From positions 1 to 46,201 of the forward strand of contig JAIXTT010000068.1 in assembly GCA_027483795.1 (NCBI GenBank): a DNA stretch of 46,201 bases, read 5' to 3'. Of this stretch, positions 42,723 through 46,201 are shown in pieces (positions within the stretch are counted from its first letter, which is position 1; every line of letters begins with the position of its first letter). The notes beneath the pieces were generated by a model, which saw nothing but the letters and a program-made list of their open reading frames with translations, had not been told where the DNA came from and searched no databases. The DNA comes from Hyphomicrobiales bacterium (GTDB lineage Bacteria > Pseudomonadota > Alphaproteobacteria > Rhizobiales > Beijerinckiaceae). The translations under genes and the position numbers were made by a program.

Positions 42723-43954
42723 ACCTCGTCTTCGACATCGCGCTGACGCATATCCGCTTCCGGCTCCGGCAGACGGTCGTGGGCCTCTTGGGCGTCGCGA
42801 CGGGCGTCGGCTTTTCCGTGATGATGGCTGCGTTGATGGAGGGATCGCAACGTGACTTCATCCGCCAGCTCGTCGATTCCCTGCCCCATGTTTCGGTCAC
42901 GGACGAGCGCCGGGCGCCGCCCGTGCAGCCCGCCGAAGACGTCTATGCCGCGGTGACCTTTCACGGGCTCAGCACCGATCAGGGGCGGAAGGGAATCGTG
43001 AATCCGCTCGCCACCGTGGCGGCGCTCGAGAGCTGGGTTCCGGGCGCTCTCGCGCCTTCGGTGCAGACCAAGGCGGTAGCGCGTTTCGGCGGGCGGGACA
43101 CGACGGCCTCGGTGATCGGCATCGAGCCGCGGAGGGAGATCCACGTCTCGCAGCTCGCCCGGCAGATGACGCACGGCGATCTCGACGCGCTGTTCAAGGC
43201 GCCGAACGCGGTGATCCTCGGCGATACGCTCGCCCGCAAGATCGGCGTGCGGACGGGCAATTCCATCATTCTCGCGACGGCGGAAGGACGCGCCTTCCTC
43301 GCTCAGGTCGTCGGACTGTTCCATTCCGGCGTCAGGCAGATCGACGAGAACCAGATCTACACGCTGGCGCGCACGGCGCAGGTGCTCTCAGGACGGACGG
43401 CTCTCGTCAACGAGATCCGCGTGCGCGTGGACGACGCCATGACGGCGCGCGACGTCGCGGCACGGATCGAGCGGCAGACGGGGTACAAATCGGTCTCCTG
43501 GCAGGAGGCGCATGAGGACATCCTCTCGGCCTTCAAGATCCGCAACGCGATCATGTTCATGGTGGTGGGCGCGATCCTGCTCGTCGCCTCCTTCGGCACG
43601 TTCAACATCATCTCGACGATCACGCATGAGAAGGCGCGGGACATCGCGATCCTGAAGTCCTTGGGGCTCAAGGAAAGATCGGTCCGTTCGATCTTCGTCA
43701 TCGAGGCCGCCGCGATCGGCCTGCTGGGCTGTCTCGTCGGGTTTCTTCTGGGCTATGGGCTCTGCCTCGGCATGGGGCTGATCGAGTTCAAGACGGGCTT
43801 CACGGACGCCAAGCGGCTCCCGATCCATTACTCGGCGCTGCATTATCTTCTGGCGGGCGCGGTGGCGCTGGCCTCGTCGCTCGTCGCGGGGTTCTTCCCG
43901 GCCCGGCGGGCCGCGCGGGTTCATCCCGTCGAGATCATCCGAGGGGCCTCGTGA
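42719..43954 (+). CDS. ABC transporter permease, MacB/FtsX (LolC-like) type
   Basis: A 411-residue inner-membrane protein with four helices: one near the N-terminus (TVVGLLGVATGVGFSVMMAA), then a large periplasmic domain of about 230 residues. The C-terminal FtsX domain has three more (IMFMVVGAILLVASFGTFNI, IEAAAIGLLGCLVGFLLGYG, LLAGAVALASSLVAGFFPAR) and ends in the typical PARRAARVHPVEIIRG. It lies between the adaptor (ATGA overlap) and the ATPase (GTGA overlap). Such permeases transduce ATP hydrolysis into periplasmic movement rather than forming a channel, so the substrate is likely taken from the periplasm or outer leaflet. Confidence 0.92.
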   Translation: MNLVFDIALTHIRFRLRQTVVGLLGVATGVGFSVMMAALMEGSQRDFIRQLVDSLPHVSVTDERRAPPVQPAEDVYAAVTFHGLSTDQGRKGIVNPLATVAALESWVPGALAPSVQTKAVARFGGRDTTASVIGIEPRREIHVSQLARQMTHGDLDALFKAPNAVILGDTLARKIGVRTGNSIILATAEGRAFLAQVVGLFHSGVRQIDENQIYTLARTAQVLSGRTALVNEIRVRVDDAMTARDVAARIERQTGYKSVSWQEAHEDILSAFKIRNAIMFMVVGAILLVASFGTFNIISTITHEKARDIAILKSLGLKERSVRSIFVIEAAAIGLLGCLVGFLLGYGLCLGMGLIEFKTGFTDAKRLPIHYSALHYLLAGAVALASSLVAGFFPARRAARVHPVEIIRGAS

Positions 43955-44646
43955 GCGCGCTGATCGGCCTGCGGGGCGTCAGCCGCATGCTCGGCGGCGA
44001 AATCCCGACGACGCTCGTGGCCGACATCGATCTCGAGATCGAGTCCGGCAAGTTCACCGCCATCGTCGGGCCTTCGGGCTCGGGAAAATCGTCGCTGATG
44101 TATCTGCTCGGCCTGCTGGACGTGCCGACCGCCGGGGAGGTGACGATCGCCGGTCGAGCGACGCGGAACCTCGACGAAGACGCTCGGGCCGAATTGCGGC
44201 TCGCGCATCTCGGCTTCGTCTTCCAGTTCCACTTTCTGCTCCCGGAATTCTCGGCGCGCGACAACGTGATGCTGCCGATGCGCGCGCTGGGACGTTTTTC
44301 CGATGCGGAGAACCGCCGCCGCGCCGACGCCCTGCTCGATCGTCTCGGCCTGTCGCCGCATGCCGGCAAACGGCCGGATCAGTTGTCGGGCGGCCAAAGG
44401 CAGAGGGTGGCGGTGGCGCGGGCCTTGGCGAACGAGCCCGCCGTGCTCCTCGCGGACGAGCCGACGGGCAATCTCGACAGCGCCTCGAGCGGTCAGGTGA
44501 TTTCGCTGCTCAAGGACGTCGCCGCGGCGGAAGGCCGGGCGGTGGTGGTGGTCACGCATGACCAAGGCATCGCGGCCGGGGCGGACCGGATCGTGACGTT
44601 GATCGACGGGCGGATCGCGGCCGATCAGGCCCGCGCCGCGGGATAG
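43951..44646 (+). CDS. ABC transporter ATP-binding protein, LolD/MacB type
   Basis: A 231-residue ATPase with Walker [11 protein letters not shown]-loop region [20 protein letters not shown], signature [20 protein letters not shown] and Walker [24 protein letters not shown] carries the switch His. The Q-loop sequence is close to that of LolD, but the HlyD adaptor in the operon argues for efflux. The GTG start at 43951 overlaps the permease stop by GTGA. The last 22 bp overlap the 3-prime end of the convergent HMA gene. Confidence 0.93.
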   Translation: MSALIGLRGVSRMLGGEIPTTLVADIDLEIESGKFTAIVGPSGSGKSSLMYLLGLLDVPTAGEVTIAGRATRNLDEDARAELRLAHLGFVFQFHFLLPEFSARDNVMLPMRALGRFSDAENRRRADALLDRLGLSPHAGKRPDQLSGGQRQRVAVARALANEPAVLLADEPTGNLDSASSGQVISLLKDVAAAEGRAVVVVTHDQGIAAGADRIVTLIDGRIAADQARAAG

Positions 44647-44837
44647 CCCGCCTTGGTGATCGCGGCGGCGAGCGTCGCCGCATCGGCCGCGGACCGGACG
44701 TCCACCATGCCCGTGGCGAGGTCGATCGCGACTTCCGCGCCCGGATCCTGCCGTTGGACCACTTTCGTCACCGCCGCGGCGCAACCGCCGCAGGTCATGC
44801 CTTCGACCCGGAAACGGATCGTTTCGGACGTCGCCAT
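44625..44837 (-). CDS. Heavy-metal-associated (CopZ-like) domain protein
   Basis: A 70-residue single HMA domain with the metal site GMTCGGCAAAV, whose CxxC binds Cu(I) or a similar soft metal. The beta-alpha-beta-beta-alpha-beta layout and the ending [15 protein letters not shown] are typical. It probably serves as a cytoplasmic copper chaperone, though no copper ATPase or CueR-type regulator is nearby. ATG at 44837 is used because GGGAG precedes it. Its 3-prime end overlaps the ATPase gene by 22 bp. It is divergent from the HAD hydrolase across 161 bp. Confidence 0.88.
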   Translation of the reverse strand: MATSETIRFRVEGMTCGGCAAAVTKVVQRQDPGAEVAIDLATGMVDVRSAADAATLAAAITKAGYPAARA

Positions 44838-44998
44838 GGTCTTTCTCCCCGCTTCGATCCACGGAACGAAGATCGGATCTTCGAGGTGCGACTTCAATCG
44901 GGACGCGTCGAAAAGCGTCGCCCTTTCGAGGGCGGGACGGGAAAAGCGTTGACTCGCCCCGCCGCGCCGCCTAGCCGACGCTCGCGGGAGGACGCGGC

Positions 44999-45871
44999 AT
45001 GGCGCGAAGCGAGACGAAGATCCTGAGCGGGCTCGGCGAAGTCGCCGACCGTTACGACGTTCTCTTCTGCGACGTCTGGGGCGTCGTCCACAACGGGGCC
45101 GCGGCCTATCCGGGGGCCTCGGACGCGATGCGGCGGTTCCGCGAAAAAGGCGGGAAGGTGATCCTCGTCTCGAACGCGCCGCGGCCGGGAGCGACGATCC
45201 CCGCTCAGCTGCGCTCGCTTGCCGTTCCCGACGAGGCCTGGGACGCGATCGTGACCTCGGGAGACGTGAGCCGTCGCCTGATCGAGGCGCGCGGGGCGAA
45301 GCGCTTCCTGCATATCGGGCCGGAGCGGGACAAGCCCCTGCTCGAAGGCATGCCGGGCACCGAAGGCGATGTCGACGATGCGGAATTCATCGTCTGCTCG
45401 GGCCTTTACGACGACACGACCGAAACGCCGGACGACTATGCCGAACTCCTCGACCGGGCGAAGGCGCGCGGGCTGGAGATGATCTGCGCCAATCCCGACC
45501 TCGTCGTCCATCGCGGCGGGGAGACGGTCTTCTGCGGCGGGGCGATCGGGGAGGCCTATCGGGCGATCGGCGGGCATGTCGCATTCGCGGGCAAGCCGCA
45601 TCGGCCGATCTATGTCGAAGCGCATGCCGTCGCAGAGCGGCTTTGCGGCGGGCCGGTCGGGGCCGAGCGCATCCTCGCGGTCGGCGACGCCTTCCGGACG
45701 GACGTGGCGGGCGCGGTCGCCTACGGCGTCGATTCCCTGATGATCGCGGCGGGGATCCATGCGGAGGAATTCGGCCTCGCGCTCGGAGAATTGAACGCGG
45801 AACGCGCCGCCGCCGTCCTCGCCCGCTCGGCCGTGAGGCCGACCGCGGTGATGGACGTGCTCGTCTGGTGA
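44999..45871 (+). CDS. HAD-type hydrolase, TIGR01459-like (subclass IIA)
   Basis: A 290-residue HAD-superfamily protein. Motif I is LFCDVWGVVHNG: the nucleophile Asp is present, but the second Asp of DxD is Trp, as I recall for this alphaproteobacterial subgroup. Motif II is VILVSNAPRP. GKPHRPIYVEAHAV supplies the motif III Lys, and RILAVGDAFRTDVAGAVAYG is motif IV. A C2-type cap sits between motifs II and III. NagD-like phosphatases are the nearest known activity; the substrate is unknown and activity may be altered. It ends 104 bp before the MaoC gene. Confidence 0.85.
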   Translation: MARSETKILSGLGEVADRYDVLFCDVWGVVHNGAAAYPGASDAMRRFREKGGKVILVSNAPRPGATIPAQLRSLAVPDEAWDAIVTSGDVSRRLIEARGAKRFLHIGPERDKPLLEGMPGTEGDVDDAEFIVCSGLYDDTTETPDDYAELLDRAKARGLEMICANPDLVVHRGGETVFCGGAIGEAYRAIGGHVAFAGKPHRPIYVEAHAVAERLCGGPVGAERILAVGDAFRTDVAGAVAYGVDSLMIAAGIHAEEFGLALGELNAERAAAVLARSAVRPTAVMDVLVW

Positions 45872-45943
45872 TCCGAGTCGACGTCTCGAACGAAGGAGTC
45901 GAGACGAAGGACGGATGGCGACGCGGCGACGCCGGGCCTATCG

Positions 45944-45960
45944 TTTTTTGCACTGCAATA
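45944..45960 (+). promoter_or_regulatory. Putative PhaR-like operator
   Basis: TTTTTTGCACTGCAATA contains TTGCA-C-TGCAA (45948-45958), an inverted pair of TGCA-type half sites. PhaR regulators of polyhydroxybutyrate genes in alphaproteobacteria bind TGCA-rich sites of this kind. It ends 15 bp before the ATG of a PhaJ-like hydratase, a position suited to repression. Confidence 0.35.
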
Positions 45961-45975
45961 CGATCGGTCCCGACC

Positions 45976-46201
45976 ATGACGTTCCACGCGATGCGCACCT
46001 TCACCTTCGACGACCTCGAGATCGGGACGCGGGACGTGCTGATGCGCACCGTGATGGAGACCGATCTCGTCCGTTTCGCGGACGTGTCCGGGGACGTGAA
46101 CCCGATCCATCTGTCGGACGCCTACGCCTCTTCCACGCGGTTCGGGCAGCGCATCGCGCACGGCATGTTCACGGCCAGCCTGATCTCGGCGGTGATCGGG
46201 A
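45976..46201 (+). CDS. MaoC family (R)-specific enoyl-CoA hydratase, N-terminal part (cut by window edge)
   Basis: The visible 75 residues begin MTFHAMRTFTFDDLEIGTRD and run into the hydratase-2 catalytic motif FADVSGDVNPIHLSDAYAS, with Asp and His of the active site. RFGQRIAHGMFTASLISAVI follows. The fold is the single hot dog of PhaJ-type enzymes, which make (R)-3-hydroxyacyl-CoA for polyhydroxyalkanoates or act on other acyl-CoAs. ATG at 45991 is an alternative start. The upstream TGCA-type palindrome supports a link to polymer metabolism, which is inference. The C-terminus is outside the window. Confidence 0.88.
   Translation, partial: MTFHAMRTFTFDDLEIGTRDVLMRTVMETDLVRFADVSGDVNPIHLSDAYASSTRFGQRIAHGMFTASLISAVIG

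Noticed and set aside
41721-44646. LolCDE lipoprotein release system
   Set aside because: Only one permease is present and the operon includes an HlyD adaptor, which fits efflux.
45882-45906. Terminator after the HAD hydrolase (CGTCTCG/CGAGACG)
   Set aside because: Seven-bp stem with an 11-base loop and no T-run; too weak to list as a terminator.
1-46201. tRNA, rRNA, CRISPR, integrase or transposase genes
   Set aside because: Looked for T-loop patterns, direct-repeat arrays and recombinase motifs by eye; none was convincing.

Overview
The window is a G+C-rich, tightly packed bacterial chromosome segment. Gene content and order point to an alphaproteobacterium of the order Hyphomicrobiales (Rhizobiales). 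It carries RcdA and TrcR-type cell-cycle genes, an ubiA/rsmE/gshA block, a cysQ-DUF4170-DUF374-waaA-lpxK lipid A block, a DUF2093 gene beside xseA, an IleRS without the C-terminal zinc cysteines, and paired M16 peptidases before mutL. Most of it is core genome. No tRNA, rRNA, CRISPR array, transposase, phage gene or recognisable defence island was seen.

Layout. 1-3546 (minus): start of ftsH, tilS, cpoB and pal, the tail of a Tol-Pal locus without tolQRAB. 3754-5537: trcR-like gene, DUF1192 gene and rcdA. 5565-9928: rpmE, a lipid-type ABC exporter and a MotA/MotB-like stator pair. 10031-13237 (minus): inositol monophosphatase, a ThiE-like protein, a small glycosyltransferase-like protein and ribF. 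13396-15227: xseA and DUF2093. 15211-19318 (minus): the Kdo/lipid A block. 19407-20800 (minus): ubiA and a small periplasmic protein. 20942-23505: rsmE, gshA and a 57-residue Flp-pilin-like ORF. 23509-25551 (minus): DUF937-like gene and a MATE exporter. 25763-38980 (plus): ispH-thrB-rnhA, ileS, an atypical lipoprotein, lspA, a secreted protein, two M16 peptidases, mutL and vsr. 39075-40421 (minus): an omega-amino-acid transaminase. 40552-44646: a membrane-anchored winged-helix-type protein and an HlyD/FtsX/ATPase efflux operon. 44625-46201: a metal-binding HMA protein, a HAD hydrolase and the start of a MaoC hydratase.

Functional links. Much of the window serves the envelope: Pal/CpoB, the stator pair, WaaA/LpxK, the exporters, lipoprotein processing by LspA and the M16 pair. 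Many genes overlap by ATGA, GTGA, TTGA or TGATG and are probably translationally coupled.

The least ordinary stretch is 31294-32732, between ileS and lspA. It holds a lipoprotein gene with unusually AT-rich codons and an EcsC-like C-terminus, a 24-bp perfect palindrome upstream, and a possible small secreted peptide ending two bases before lspA. No clear new multi-gene system was found; this insert is the best candidate for something undescribed.
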